From Massilia niastensis DSM 21313 (lineage in GTDB: Bacteria; Pseudomonadota; Gammaproteobacteria; Burkholderiales; Burkholderiaceae_D): DNA of 64,000 nt. The position numbers and the translations under genes were made by a program. Positions 52,536 to 61,310 of this stretch are shown here, piece after piece. The stretch lies in contig NZ_KB908087.1 of the NCBI RefSeq assembly GCF_000382345.1, positions 62,001 to 126,000 on the forward strand, written 5' to 3'. Under the pieces are notes generated by a model that saw only the letters and a list, made by a program, of their open reading frames with translations, was not told the origin of the DNA and did no database searches. Numbering within the stretch: position 1 is the first letter of the stretch; each line of letters opens with the position of its first letter.

Positions 52536-54737
52536 TCACAGCTTCATCTCGAACGTCGCGCGCACCCGGACGCCGTCGGGATAATGCCAGCGTCGCTTCT
52601 CGAGGCCCGTCACGGGATCGTCGTAGGAAATCTCCCAGCCTCGGTCCTCGCCCAGCATGTTCGACAGCGCGATGCGCAGCTGCCGCTTCGGGTCGAACTT
52701 CCATAAGGCATACGTTTCGAGATCCGTGCGCGCATGCGCGTAGTAGCCGCGGTTGGCGGCGACGCGCACCATGCCGGCATTCCTGAACGCGACGCTGCCG
52801 CCGGCGCTCAGCTTGCCCGCCGTATAGTCGGCGCCCAGGTTGGCGGACAGGGGCGTCTGCTGCTCGATCCGGTTGTCCGGCCCTGGTACCGAGTCCACCT
52901 CCGACCAGTTGCGGCTGACGCCGGCGCGCAGGTCGATGGCGGGCGCGCCGGCCAGGACCGATTTCAAGGGGAGCTTCGTCTCGAGGCCGAGGCTGCGCAG
53001 TTCGGCGCGGTCCTCGTTGGCCGGCGTGAAGATCCAGCGAAGTCCGTCGAAATACACGCGGTTGCTGGTGTAGTCGCGGATGCGGCGCAGCGCCCCGTTC
53101 ACCGACACCATCGCACCGTCGGCCCAGTAGTGCTCCCAGGCGGCGTCGATGCCCCATGCCAGTTCCGGACGCAGGTTCGGATTGCCCTGGTAATCGGCCT
53201 CGGTCGCGCTGTTGTTTTCCCACGTCTGGCGCCGCGGCACCAGGCTGTCCGCGCCCGGCGCCTTGTAGGTGCGCGTCAGCGCGAAGCGCAACTGGTCGCC
53301 CTTCGTTCCGGGAAGCTTCCACAGGGTCTGCATGATCGGACTCCAGACACTGGAACGCAGGCGCGCCGCATCGATGGCATTGCCGGACACGCGGGTGCGG
53401 ATGCTCTCCCAGCGCACCCCGAGGTACATCGACCATTGCGGCGTGATCGCCCACTCGTCCTGGCCGAAGAAGGCCAGGCGCGCCACCCGCGCATCGAAAC
53501 GCTCGTCCATCGGCAGCCCCGGCGGCGCGGCGCGCACGGTGTCGCGCTCGACCCGCTCCTGGTCGCGCGTGTCGAGCGAGCCGTCCCAGCCGGCTGCCAG
53601 CACATGGCCGCCGGCCAGGGAGCGGGTAGTTTTGCCGCTCGTGTTCACGCCCCGGTCCCGGGTAGCGGTAGAGATCCGTTTGTCGAAGGCCGGGGTCCCT
53701 GCAGGGTCGACGCCGTTGCTGCGGATGGTGTCATCCGCCTCGCGGCCGGTTAGTCCGATCTTCGCCTCCATCTTCGCGCCCGACGCCAGTTCGCGCGCCC
53801 ACGTCAGGTCGGAGCGCAGGGTCGCGCCGTCGGCGCGCAGCGTCGACAGCCACTCGGGCACGGGCGCCTCGGCGCCGAGCAGGGTCGTCACCAGCACCCG
53901 GGTCCTGTTGCGGAAGCGATTGACGTTCAGGAAGGTTTGCGAGGACAGCGTTGCGCCGTCGTCGAGCGTCCAGTTCAGCCTGGGGCTCAGGTTCAGGCGC
54001 CCGATCCTTCCCTGCTCCGGCACTGCGGTCTCGCGCAGGAGGCTTGCCCTGTCATCGGGAAGCCTGGTGTCCTCGAACCCGTTGGCTGTGCGCGTGAACC
54101 GCTCGCGCGTCGCGTTGGCCGCGATCGCATACGAGAATGTCTCCGTGCGGTCGCCCAGTTCGAGCGTAGCGCTCGGGCCCTTGAAGGTATCCGAGTGCAT
54201 CAGGCCGAGTTTGGCGTCGCGCTGCGCTTTCTTCGCCATGCGCTTGAGCACGATGTTGATCGTACCCGCCACCGACTGGGTCGAGAACTCGGCGGTGGCG
54301 GCGCGCAGCACTTCGATCCGCTCGATCACGTCCGGCGCCAGCGAATCGAAGGTGAAGCCCGCCGGGGCGCGCTGCCCGTTGATCAGCACCTGCGTATACC
54401 CGCCGCCGACGCCGCGCATGCGGATCTCGCCGCCGCGTCCCGTGTTCGTCTCCACCGTGATGCCGGGGATCCGCTTGAGGACATCGAGCACGCTGGTGTC
54501 GCCGTAGCGGACGATATCCTCGCGGCCGATCACGATCCGCGTGGCGGTATCGTCGCGCCGCGGGTCGTAGTGTGCCACGCTGGCCTTGACCTCCACTCGC
54601 GGCAGCACCGCGCCGTCGGCGGGGTCCGGCTGCTGCGCGTGGGCGGCCGTGGCGACCAGCGCCAGCAGGGCAAACGACGAAAGAGGAACTCCTGTGGCTG
54701 CGGGTGGGTGCATGGCGGCTTTCAGTGAGCTAGACAT
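52536..54737 (-). CDS. TonB-dependent outer-membrane receptor
   Basis: 733 aa (ATG 54735-54737). Signal peptide (SFALLALVATAAHA), plug domain about 40-165 with VLDVLKRIPGITVET, QVLINGQRAP and IERIEVLRAA, then a 22-strand barrel ending in a C-terminal Leu after a hydrophobic strand (RVRATFEMKL). The plug pattern is of the FepA/catecholate-siderophore or CirA type, so iron or another chelate is a possible substrate. The upstream DNA is AT-rich with inverted repeats, suggesting regulation. No clear ribosome site; a start at 54713 is also possible. Confidence 0.92.
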   Translation of the reverse strand: MSSSLKAAMHPPAATGVPLSSFALLALVATAAHAQQPDPADGAVLPRVEVKASVAHYDPRRDDTATRIVIGREDIVRYGDTSVLDVLKRIPGITVETNTGRGGEIRMRGVGGGYTQVLINGQRAPAGFTFDSLAPDVIERIEVLRAATAEFSTQSVAGTINIVLKRMAKKAQRDAKLGLMHSDTFKGPSATLELGDRTETFSYAIAANATRERFTRTANGFEDTRLPDDRASLLRETAVPEQGRIGRLNLSPRLNWTLDDGATLSSQTFLNVNRFRNRTRVLVTTLLGAEAPVPEWLSTLRADGATLRSDLTWARELASGAKMEAKIGLTGREADDTIRSNGVDPAGTPAFDKRISTATRDRGVNTSGKTTRSLAGGHVLAAGWDGSLDTRDQERVERDTVRAAPPGLPMDERFDARVARLAFFGQDEWAITPQWSMYLGVRWESIRTRVSGNAIDAARLRSSVWSPIMQTLWKLPGTKGDQLRFALTRTYKAPGADSLVPRRQTWENNSATEADYQGNPNLRPELAWGIDAAWEHYWADGAMVSVNGALRRIRDYTSNRVYFDGLRWIFTPANEDRAELRSLGLETKLPLKSVLAGAPAIDLRAGVSRNWSEVDSVPGPDNRIEQQTPLSANLGADYTAGKLSAGGSVAFRNAGMVRVAANRGYYAHARTDLETYALWKFDPKRQLRIALSNMLGEDRGWEISYDDPVTGLEKRRWHYPDGVRVRATFEMKL

Positions 54738-54809
54738 CGGCAAATGATTTCATCGGAATCAATATATGCCATCTAACAGAACCATGTAAACCATATAACG
54801 GAACAAATA

Positions 54810-54826
54810 GTGCTAGCTATTAGCAC
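54810..54826. promoter_or_regulatory. Candidate operator before the TonB receptor gene
   Basis: Inverted repeat GTGCTA-GCTAT-TAGCAC, 73-89 bases before the receptor ATG, inside an AT-rich island (54744-54880). A second symmetric site, TTGTA-TT-TACAA, lies at 54859-54870. Regulator not identified. Confidence 0.4.
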
Positions 54827-54974
54827 AATATTCGTCCAGCATAGGGAAGTCAATCTTATTGTATTTACAACATCACCGCTGGCACATCCCAAGCGTTTCC
54901 CTCAAGCCGGGGACCTGGAGTACACTCGGCCCCATGACTGTCAGGGAAGCGAACTTTCCCCACGGCATGCCCGC

Positions 54975-54980
54975 TATAAT
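54975..54980 (+). promoter_or_regulatory. Promoter -10 of psd
   Basis: Consensus TATAAT preceded by GC; transcription would start near 54987, giving a leader of about 26 bases. No strong -35 at 17 bases (AACTTT). Confidence 0.6.
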
Positions 54981-55012
54981 GCGCGATCGATTTTAAAAAG
55001 AGGCCAACCACC

Positions 55013-55861
55013 GTGTCCCGTATAAAAGTCTTGCCCCAATATGTATTACCGAAGCAGGCGCTGACCAACTTCGCCGGCCGCGTCGCCGGCGCCAAGGGCG
55101 GCGCCATGACCACCAGCCTGATCCGCTGGTTCGTGGGCAAGTACGGGGTCAACATGGACGAGGCGGTCAATCCGGACATCGCCAGCTACGCGAGCTTCAA
55201 CGAATTCTTCACGCGCCCGCTGCGCAGCGATGCGCGTCCGCTGGCGCAGGCCGATTTCGTGTGCCCGGTCGATGGCGCGATCAGCCAGTTCGGCGAGATC
55301 GACGACCACCATATCTTCCAGGCCAAGGGCCACAAGTTCACCACCGCCGAACTGGTGGGCGGCGATACCGGCCTGGCGGCGCACTTCCAGCACGGCAGCT
55401 TCGCCAACCTGTACCTGAGCCCGAAGGACTACCACCGCATCCACATGCCCTGCGATGGCCGCCTGACCCGCATGATCTACGTGCCGGGCAAGCTGTTCTC
55501 GGTGAACCCGACCACCGCGCGTGGCGTGCCGGGCCTGTTCGCGCGCAACGAGCGCGTGGTCTGCGTGTTCGAGTCGGAGGAGCACGGACCCTTCGTGATG
55601 ACCCTGGTCGGCGCCACCATCGTCGGCAGCATGGCCACCGTCTGGCATGGCGTGGTCAATCCGCCGCGCATGCCGCGCATCTGCGAATGGAGCTACGACT
55701 CCCGGCAGGTGGTGCTGAAGAAGGGCGAGGAAATGGGCCGCTTCCTGCTCGGATCGACGGTCGTGATGCTGTTCCGCCGCGGCGCGGTCTCGTTCAACCC
55801 GGACTGGGCTCCCGAGCGTCCGGTGCGCCTGGGCGAGATGATGGCGAACCGCCGGGCGTAA
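55013..55861 (+). CDS. psd: Phosphatidylserine decarboxylase
   Basis: Makes phosphatidylethanolamine from phosphatidylserine at the inner membrane, 282 aa. The pyruvoyl cleavage motif LGST is present (FLLGSTVVMLF, near residue 255), with the conserved DYHRIHMPCDGR and GALPVDGAISQFGEI-like CPVDGAISQFGEI regions. Self-cleavage at Gly-Ser gives the beta and alpha chains. The start is a GTG (55013) after a GAGGCC ribosome site; a consensus -10 stands 33 bases before it. Its last 68 bases overlap the convergent LysR gene. Confidence 0.95.
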   Translation: MSRIKVLPQYVLPKQALTNFAGRVAGAKGGAMTTSLIRWFVGKYGVNMDEAVNPDIASYASFNEFFTRPLRSDARPLAQADFVCPVDGAISQFGEIDDHHIFQAKGHKFTTAELVGGDTGLAAHFQHGSFANLYLSPKDYHRIHMPCDGRLTRMIYVPGKLFSVNPTTARGVPGLFARNERVVCVFESEEHGPFVMTLVGATIVGSMATVWHGVVNPPRMPRICEWSYDSRQVVLKKGEEMGRFLLGSTVVMLFRRGAVSFNPDWAPERPVRLGEMMANRRA

Positions 55862-56828
55862 GCCCGTCCCCGGCGGCGGCTTCCGCCGCCCGGCGCGCGT
55901 TCAGTGCGGCCGCCGCCACGGGCGTGGCGTGCCCGCGCTCGCGGCACATCTCTTCCATCAGGTCGAGGAAGGCCCGGGTCTTGGCCGGCATCAGCTTCCG
56001 GCTCGGGAACACCGCCCAGCCGTTCGTGATCGGCATCTCCCACTCGGGCAGCACCCGCACCAGTTCCCCGGTCCGCAAATAGGGTTCCGCGAACAGGGTC
56101 GAGCTGATCGCGATGCCGGCGCCGCGCGCCGCGATGCGCGCCAGCAGGTCCGGCGAATTGGCGGTCAGGCGCGCCGGCAGCGAACGCTCCCAGCGCACCT
56201 TGCCCCGGATCAGGGTCCATGCGGCCGAGCCGCCGTAGCGGCTCAGGATGCACAGCACGTCGTGCGCCGGCAGGTCGTCGGGGTGCTCCGGGATACCATG
56301 CTTGGCGAGATAGGCCGGCGCGGCATACAGGGCGGCGTGTTCGAGCGTGATCGGACGCGCGCTGAGCGTGGAATCGTCCGGCAGGTCGCCCATGCGGATC
56401 GCGATGTCGAAGTTCTCGGCCACCAGGTCGACCCGGCGCGGCGACAGGTCCATTTCCAGCGTCACCGCCGGATAGCGCTCGAGGAAGCGCGCGATCACCT
56501 CGTTCAAGCCCGCGTTGGCGAAATCGGCCGGCACCGACATGCGCAGCTTGCCGCTCGGCGCGTGCTGGCGATGCTGGGCCAGGGCGCCGGCCGCCTCGAC
56601 TTCGTCCGCCACCCGACGCGCATGCTCGAGCAGGCTGGAGCCGAACTCGGTCACCACCAGCTTGCGCGTCGTGCGCTGCAGCAGGCGTTCGCCCAGGGTC
56701 GCCTCCAGCAGCGCCAGGCGGCGCGAGACGGTCGACTTGGGCAGGTCCACGCGTTCGGCGGCGCGGCTGAAGCTGCCGGCCTCGACGATCCGGGCAAATA
56801 GCAGCAGGTCATTCGGTTCGACGTCCAT
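55794..56828 (-). CDS. LysR-family transcription regulator
   Basis: 344 aa. N-terminal winged HTH (GSFSRAAERVDLPKSTVSRR), followed by the LysR substrate domain. The C-terminal about 45 residues (ALNARRAAEAAAGDGLTPGG onward) are an extra low-complexity tail that overlaps psd on the other strand. Divergent from azoR with a 109-base gap, so azoR is its likely target. Effector unknown; quinones or azo dyes are possible by context. Confidence 0.9.
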   Translation of the reverse strand: MDVEPNDLLLFARIVEAGSFSRAAERVDLPKSTVSRRLALLEATLGERLLQRTTRKLVVTEFGSSLLEHARRVADEVEAAGALAQHRQHAPSGKLRMSVPADFANAGLNEVIARFLERYPAVTLEMDLSPRRVDLVAENFDIAIRMGDLPDDSTLSARPITLEHAALYAAPAYLAKHGIPEHPDDLPAHDVLCILSRYGGSAAWTLIRGKVRWERSLPARLTANSPDLLARIAARGAGIAISSTLFAEPYLRTGELVRVLPEWEMPITNGWAVFPSRKLMPAKTRAFLDLMEEMCRERGHATPVAAAALNARRAAEAAAGDGLTPGGSPSSRPGAPDAREPSPG

Positions 56829-56856
56829 GATTGTTCCATCAGCAGAATAATGTTAT

Positions 56857-56891
56857 CCATTCTAATGGCTTCCAGACGGCTTTTGGAATGG
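56857..56891. promoter_or_regulatory. Inverted repeat in the LysR/azoR promoter region
   Basis: CCATTC (56857-56862) and GAATGG (56886-56891) with a 23-base spacer that also contains the palindromic run TCTAATGGCTTCCAGA. Position fits a LysR operator. Weak evidence. Confidence 0.35.
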
Positions 56892-56937
56892 TTACAGTAG
56901 ACCCATCGAAACTTTTCTTGGAACGAAGGGACACAAC

Positions 56938-57534
56938 ATGAACATCCTGCACATCACCTCAAGCGTCCGTGGCGCCGATTCGGAATCGACCCGCGTCACC
57001 AACCAGATCGTGGACAAGCTGCTGGCAGCCAATCCGGGCGCGAAGGTCGTGCGCCGCGATTTCGGCGCCAACCCGCACCCGCTGCTGGATGGCCCGGCGG
57101 TCGGCGCCTTGTTCACCCCGGCCGAGCAGCGCACCGCCGAGCAGGCTGCGCGTGTCGCTCTGGACGACGCCATGATCGCTGAAGTGCAGGCTGCCGACGT
57201 GGTCGTGATCGGCGCCCCGATGTACAACTTCGCGATTCCCGCGCAGCTCAAGGGCTGGTTCGACGCGATCTACCGCGCCGGCACCACCTTCCGCTACGGC
57301 GAGGCCGGCCCTGAAGGCCTGTTGAAGGGCAAGAAAGTCTACGTGGCGGCCGCGCGCGGCGGCTTCTACGACGAAGCCAACGATCCGCTGGTGCCGCAGC
57401 TGCGCCAGCTGCTGGGCTTCATCGGCATGACCGACCAGACCTATATCTACTCGTCGGGCATGGGCATGGGTCCGGAAGCCGTCGCCAAGGCCCAGGCCTC
57501 GGCCAATGACGCGGTCGAGAAAGCACTGGCATAA
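56938..57534 (+). CDS. azoR: FMN-dependent NADH:quinone/azo reductase
   Basis: Cytoplasmic flavodoxin-fold enzyme reducing azo dyes and quinones, 198 aa. Marks: ITSSVRGADSESTRVTNQI (FMN phosphate), IGAPMYNFAIPAQLKGWFDA (isoalloxazine region) and AARGGFYDEAN. Length and motifs match E. coli AzoR closely. GAAGG lies 8 bases before the ATG. The divergent LysR and the downstream pirin suggest a redox-stress group. Confidence 0.95.
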   Translation: MNILHITSSVRGADSESTRVTNQIVDKLLAANPGAKVVRRDFGANPHPLLDGPAVGALFTPAEQRTAEQAARVALDDAMIAEVQAADVVVIGAPMYNFAIPAQLKGWFDAIYRAGTTFRYGEAGPEGLLKGKKVYVAAARGGFYDEANDPLVPQLRQLLGFIGMTDQTYIYSSGMGMGPEAVAKAQASANDAVEKALA

Positions 57535-57575
57535 TAGCGCCGCCCAGGCGGCGCAACAGGACAGGAGAGAACAGC

Positions 57576-58445
57576 ATGACCCAGCAAGTACAGGCCCGAA
57601 CCATCGCCAGGACGCGCGGCGTCGAACGGGTGATCAACGGCCAGTTCGTGATGGATGGCGCGGGTGTCAAGATCAACCGCGTGCTCACCGGTCCGCTGCA
57701 GCGCCGCCTGGATCCGTTCCTGATGCTCGACGCATTCGGGAGCGACAAGCCGGGCGACTACATCGCCGGCTTCCCCGAACACCCGCACCGCGGCTTCGAG
57801 ACCGTCACCTACATGCTGACCGGCCGCATGCGCCACCGCGACAGCGCCGGCAACGAAGGCCTGGTCACGAATGGCGGCGTGCAGTGGATGACCGCCGGCC
57901 GCGGCGTGGTCCACTCGGAGATGCCGGAGCAGAATGAAGGCCTGATGGAAGGCTTCCAGCTGTGGCTCAACCTGCCGGCCAGGGACAAGATGAATGCGCC
58001 CTGGTACCGCGACATCCCGGCCGAGGAAGTGCCGCGCTTCACCCTCGGCGACGGCGTGACCGTCCAGGTGATCGCGGGCCGCACCCATGGCGTGGACGGC
58101 GCGGTGCAGCGCGAGCACACCCTGCCGCTCTACCTCGACCTCGAGATTCCGGCCGGCGCGGTCCACGACCAGCCGATCCCGGCCGGCCACAACGCCTTCG
58201 TGTACGTGTTCCGCGGCGAAGTGGTCATCGAGGGCAAGGGCGTGGCGCAGACGCGCATGGCCATCCTCGACAATGCCGCCGGCGCCGACGGCGTGCGCAT
58301 CAAGGCCGGCAGCGCGAGCCGCGTGCTGGTGCTGGCCGGGCGTCCGCTGAACGAACCCATCGCGCAGTACGGACCGTTCGTGATGAACACCCAGGCCGAA
58401 CTGCACCAGGCCTTCGACGACTTCCGCGCCGGCCGCTTCGCCTGA
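57576..58445 (+). CDS. Pirin-family protein (2)
   Basis: Cupin-fold metalloprotein of 289 aa. Metal-site motif FPEHPHRGFETVTYMLTGRM and downstream HSEMPEQ give the three His and Glu ligands of active pirins (quercetinase type, YhhW). 41 bases after azoR, probably in the same operon. GGAGAG precedes the ATG. Distinct from the shorter-spaced pirin at 32 kb. Confidence 0.93.
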   Translation: MTQQVQARTIARTRGVERVINGQFVMDGAGVKINRVLTGPLQRRLDPFLMLDAFGSDKPGDYIAGFPEHPHRGFETVTYMLTGRMRHRDSAGNEGLVTNGGVQWMTAGRGVVHSEMPEQNEGLMEGFQLWLNLPARDKMNAPWYRDIPAEEVPRFTLGDGVTVQVIAGRTHGVDGAVQREHTLPLYLDLEIPAGAVHDQPIPAGHNAFVYVFRGEVVIEGKGVAQTRMAILDNAAGADGVRIKAGSASRVLVLAGRPLNEPIAQYGPFVMNTQAELHQAFDDFRAGRFA

Positions 58446-58556
58446 CATGGTGCGCGCGGGGTGCATGCATGCGCCCCGCGCGACCTCTTTTCCTCCAGCG
58501 GCGCGAGCGCGCTTGCGCTACACTGCCGGGATGACGAACAAGCACCCCGTCCCGCC

Positions 58557-59030
58557 ATGCCGCTGATCGATACACTTGCTTCCCTGCTGAGCCGCGCGAG
58601 CCGGGCCATGGGCCTGGAAACCGTGGATTCCTTCCCGCCCGGCCATGCCTATGGCCGCACGCGCTGGAGCAAGGCCTATTTCGATATCGCTTCGGATCTC
58701 GGCGCGGACCAGATGGAAAGCGCCATTTGCGCGTCCATCTCGAACACGCCGCTGGTCTTTGCCCACATCCGCAACCCGACGCCGCGCATGCAGCGCGCGC
58801 TGCTGGCGATCATCGAGGCGCGCCTGCGGCGCGCCGATGCGCCGGCCGACCTGGCCTACCTGCTGGTCCAGGCCTACCGCAGCCCGCACACGCCGGAAAT
58901 CGTGCCCGGCCTGCGCGCCGCGATCGCGGCCAATGCGGGAATCGACCCGGCGATCCAGGCGCACGCGGTGCTGGCTTTTCTTGGGGATGCCCCGGCGGGA
59001 TTCGGGGTGGTGGAAATGCAGGCCGGGTGA
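58557..59030 (+). CDS. Hypothetical protein
   Basis: 157 aa, soluble, not recognised. Start at the ATG 58557 (MPLIDTLASLLSRASRAMGL); the frame is open 32 codons further upstream without protein character. Helical composition, no signal peptide or membrane segment. Follows the pirin gene by about 110 bases and converges on infA. Function unknown. Confidence 0.75.
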   Translation: MPLIDTLASLLSRASRAMGLETVDSFPPGHAYGRTRWSKAYFDIASDLGADQMESAICASISNTPLVFAHIRNPTPRMQRALLAIIEARLRRADAPADLAYLLVQAYRSPHTPEIVPGLRAAIAANAGIDPAIQAHAVLAFLGDAPAGFGVVEMQAG

Positions 59031-59045
59031 CGGCCTGCGGGGTGC

Positions 59046-59309
59046 TTAGCGGCGAGGCTGAAACTTGCGCGGAGCGCTGGGGCCGCGGTTTTCGATGTGG
59101 CGGAAAATGATCCGGCCCTTGGTCAGGTCATAGGGCGACAGTTCGAGGGTGACGCGGTCGCCGGCCAGGATCCTGATGTGGTTCTTCTTCATGCGTCCGG
59201 AGGTGTACGCGATCATCTTGTGTCCGTTGTCGAGGTCGACGCGGAAACGCAATTCCGGCAGCACTTCGGATACCAGGCCATTCATTTCGATCAATTCTTC
59301 TTTTGCCAT
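59046..59309 (-). CDS. infA: Translation initiation factor IF-1
   Basis: S1-type OB fold binding the ribosomal A site, 87 aa against 72 in E. coli: [20 protein letters not shown], then the conserved [20 protein letters not shown] and GRIIFRH. The basic C-terminal tail ([11 protein letters not shown]) is the extra part, as in the second infA copy of many Burkholderiales. The ribosome site is AGGAG 6 bases before the ATG. Preceded by a long structured leader (see 59310-59779). Confidence 0.95.
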   Translation of the reverse strand: MAKEELIEMNGLVSEVLPELRFRVDLDNGHKMIAYTSGRMKKNHIRILAGDRVTLELSPYDLTKGRIIFRHIENRGPSAPRKFQPRR

Positions 59310-59333
59310 AGTGTTCTCCTGAAAACGAGCAAA

Positions 59334-59355
59334 GCCTCGTCATTCGGAACGAGGC
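59334..59355 (-). promoter_or_regulatory. Hairpin before the infA ribosome site
   Basis: 7-bp stem GCCTCGT / ACGAGGC with an 8-base loop, followed on the minus strand by TTTGCTCGTTTT and then the AGGAG. It could be an attenuator or a temperature/translation-responsive structure. Confidence 0.4.
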
Positions 59356-59641
59356 AGGGAAATCGTGTGGCCGCGATCGGTGCCGCGGCAGTCGAGAGGC
59401 CCGACCAGGGGCGGGTCAGGTAGTGAGGAAAGAAGCCTGCCTGCTGCGGACTTCGTTCGATAGTGGTGCTGTTCCGGTCCAGGCTGGCTGGATGGCGCCG
59501 GAAGCGTCGCCGCTCACGCTTGCTGCACGGTGCGGGTTGTAGAGGGGAATGGCGGAACAGGCTTCGCGCGCGATGACGCTGGGCGTTGGCGCGATGGCTG
59601 GTCCGGACGCTGCGATGAAGGGCATCCCTCACTGCCCTTGC

Positions 59642-59647
59642 AGTATA
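59642..59647 (-). promoter_or_regulatory. Promoter -10 for infA
   Basis: Extended -10 TGCTATACT on the minus strand (TATACT at 59647-59642). No good -35. Transcription would start near 59635. Confidence 0.5.
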
Positions 59648-59779
59648 GCACGATTCGAGTGCGCCTGCCGGCGACCGTGCGCCGGCGTAGCGGGGCAAGG
59701 CATAGACTGACGCCCGGGTCCGGTTAGCGCCACCGCGCCGCCGGGCGTCGTGTCGATTCTCCGTTACCAGGAAGCAAGC

Positions 59780-60406
59780 ATGAAACCTCACCTCCTCGGC
59801 GCCGGGCTTGCCCTGTGCTGCACGACAGCATTCGGGGCGCCGGCCACCTGGACCTTCACCTACACCGGATTCTACGACGTCGAGGCGCAGGCCTTCGATC
59901 CCGCCGCCACGCTGTCCGGCTCGTTCACCGGCGAAGACCTGGACCAGGACGGCATCCTCGTCCTGTCGGAACTGGATGCGCTGCTGGTGTCGCCCCTGAA
60001 CTCGCCATCCTCCATGATCGGCTGCGCCGACGCCTATCCCTACTACCAGAGCTGCGCGCTGGAGCGCTTCAGCTACTCGGCCGCGGACGGCCTCGATGTC
60101 AAGGGATGGGTCCACATCTCGGACGAGAACAGCCGCGCCTACGGCCATATCGAGGTCGACAGCGGGCAGTCATGGTTCTACGAGTCGGGGTCGACGCGGA
60201 TCGGCGGAGGCGTATTCCTCGAGGCGTGGCAGTGGACGCCGCGGACCACCCTCGAGATCGTCTCACCGGTGCCCGAACCGGGCCAGGCCGTCATGCTGGC
60301 CCTCGGATTGGCGGGACTGGGCGCAGCCGCCTCGTTGCGACGCAGGCGCGTCTCCCCCGGACGGGTGATGACACTCCACCGTAACAGAGGGTCCGCGATC
60401 AGCTAA
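59780..60406 (+). CDS. PEP-CTERM exported protein, paralogue 1
   Basis: 208 aa. Signal peptide (LGAGLALCCTTAFGA), mature part beginning PATWTFTYTGFYDVEAQAFD, a DLDQDGILVLSELDAL loop that looks like a Ca2+-binding EF-type site, and a PEP-CTERM tail (VPEPGQA, helix, RRRR). About 20 residues follow the RRRR, longer than usual. Very similar to the gene at 61311-61943, with which it shares its promoter region, so they are duplicates around exoD. Likely sorted by exosortase. Confidence 0.88.
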   Translation: MKPHLLGAGLALCCTTAFGAPATWTFTYTGFYDVEAQAFDPAATLSGSFTGEDLDQDGILVLSELDALLVSPLNSPSSMIGCADAYPYYQSCALERFSYSAADGLDVKGWVHISDENSRAYGHIEVDSGQSWFYESGSTRIGGGVFLEAWQWTPRTTLEIVSPVPEPGQAVMLALGLAGLGAAASLRRRRVSPGRVMTLHRNRGSAIS

Positions 60407-60458
60407 AATCGGACTTCGGCAACACAGCCAGCATGGCCCCACCCACTTCACACGCCAC

Positions 60459-61130
60459 ATGACCAGCATCCACGAAAATACCCTAGAAACAACGACGAAA
60501 CACTCGTTGCACGATGAACCAGTTTCCCAGAGGATTCGCGCCCTGGTCCGCACCCTGCCCTCCACCGGCATCACCCTGAGCGAATTGATCCACCGCGTGG
60601 GCAACGACGGCCTGTTGATCCTGACTGCCCTGCTCACCCTGGTGTTCCTGCTTCCGGTGTCGATACCCGGCGTGAGCACCGTGTTCGGCGCCGCCATCCT
60701 GCTCATCGGCGTGAGCCGCCTGTTCCGGCGCGAACTGTGGATTCCAGCGAGGATCAAGCACAAGATCATCGGCACCAGGAAGCTGCGCCCGGTGCTGCGC
60801 AAGGCGCTGCGCTGGCTGAAGAAGATCGAACGCGTCAGCCGCCCCAACCGCATCCAGTGGCTGGTGGCCGACGGTCCCATGGAACACCTGAACAACGCGT
60901 CCCTGATCCTGGGCGCCATCCTGTTGATGATGCCGTTCGGCCTGATCCCGTTCAGCAATACCTTCCCGGCCGTGGCGCTGCTGTTCCTTGCCATCGGACT
61001 GTTGCAGCGTGACGGCGTCTGTGTGCTGCTGGGCTACATCAGCAATGTCGCCACCATCGTGTATTTCGGCGTGCTGATCGGCGGCGGCGGCCTGGTTGCG
61101 CGCGAAGTGTTCGGGCGCCTGACCGGCTGA
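60459..61130 (+). CDS. ExoD-family exopolysaccharide synthesis protein
   Basis: 223 aa, four or five membrane helices. The ITLSELIHRVGNDGLLILTA start and the FGLIPFSNTFPAVALLFLAIGLLQRDGV segment are typical of ExoD, needed for exopolysaccharide production and alkali tolerance in rhizobia. It lies between two PEP-CTERM paralogues, whose sorting is tied to exopolysaccharide. 52 bases after the first. Confidence 0.9.
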   Translation: MTSIHENTLETTTKHSLHDEPVSQRIRALVRTLPSTGITLSELIHRVGNDGLLILTALLTLVFLLPVSIPGVSTVFGAAILLIGVSRLFRRELWIPARIKHKIIGTRKLRPVLRKALRWLKKIERVSRPNRIQWLVADGPMEHLNNASLILGAILLMMPFGLIPFSNTFPAVALLFLAIGLLQRDGVCVLLGYISNVATIVYFGVLIGGGGLVAREVFGRLTG

Positions 61131-61310
61131 GAACGGGCGGCCGGCGCCTCCCGTGCCGGCGCCGGCATGGCCTTTCCCGAGGCGCCGGTCCGGCAGGCTG
61201 GCCGCGCGTGCGCCGGCTCCGCGCTTCCGGGACTAGACTGACGCACGAGTCCTGACAGCGCTACCTCGCACACGGACCGCATCCGATTCCTCCTCTACCA
61301 GGGAGCAAGC

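Larger units (their letters stand above)
59310..59779. other. infA leader and divergent spacer
   Basis: 470 bases between infA (leftward) and a PEP-CTERM gene (rightward). The leftward promoter at 59642-59647 implies a 5' leader of about 325 bases, with a hairpin next to the infA ribosome site. A 69-codon leftward frame (59625-59416) lies in the leader; it is not convincing as a gene. The rightmost 110 bases share motifs with the spacer before the second PEP-CTERM gene. Confidence 0.5.

Noticed and set aside
59416..59625. 69-codon leftward frame in the infA leader
   Set aside because: Poor ribosome site and no recognisable features. It could be a leader peptide but cannot be supported.
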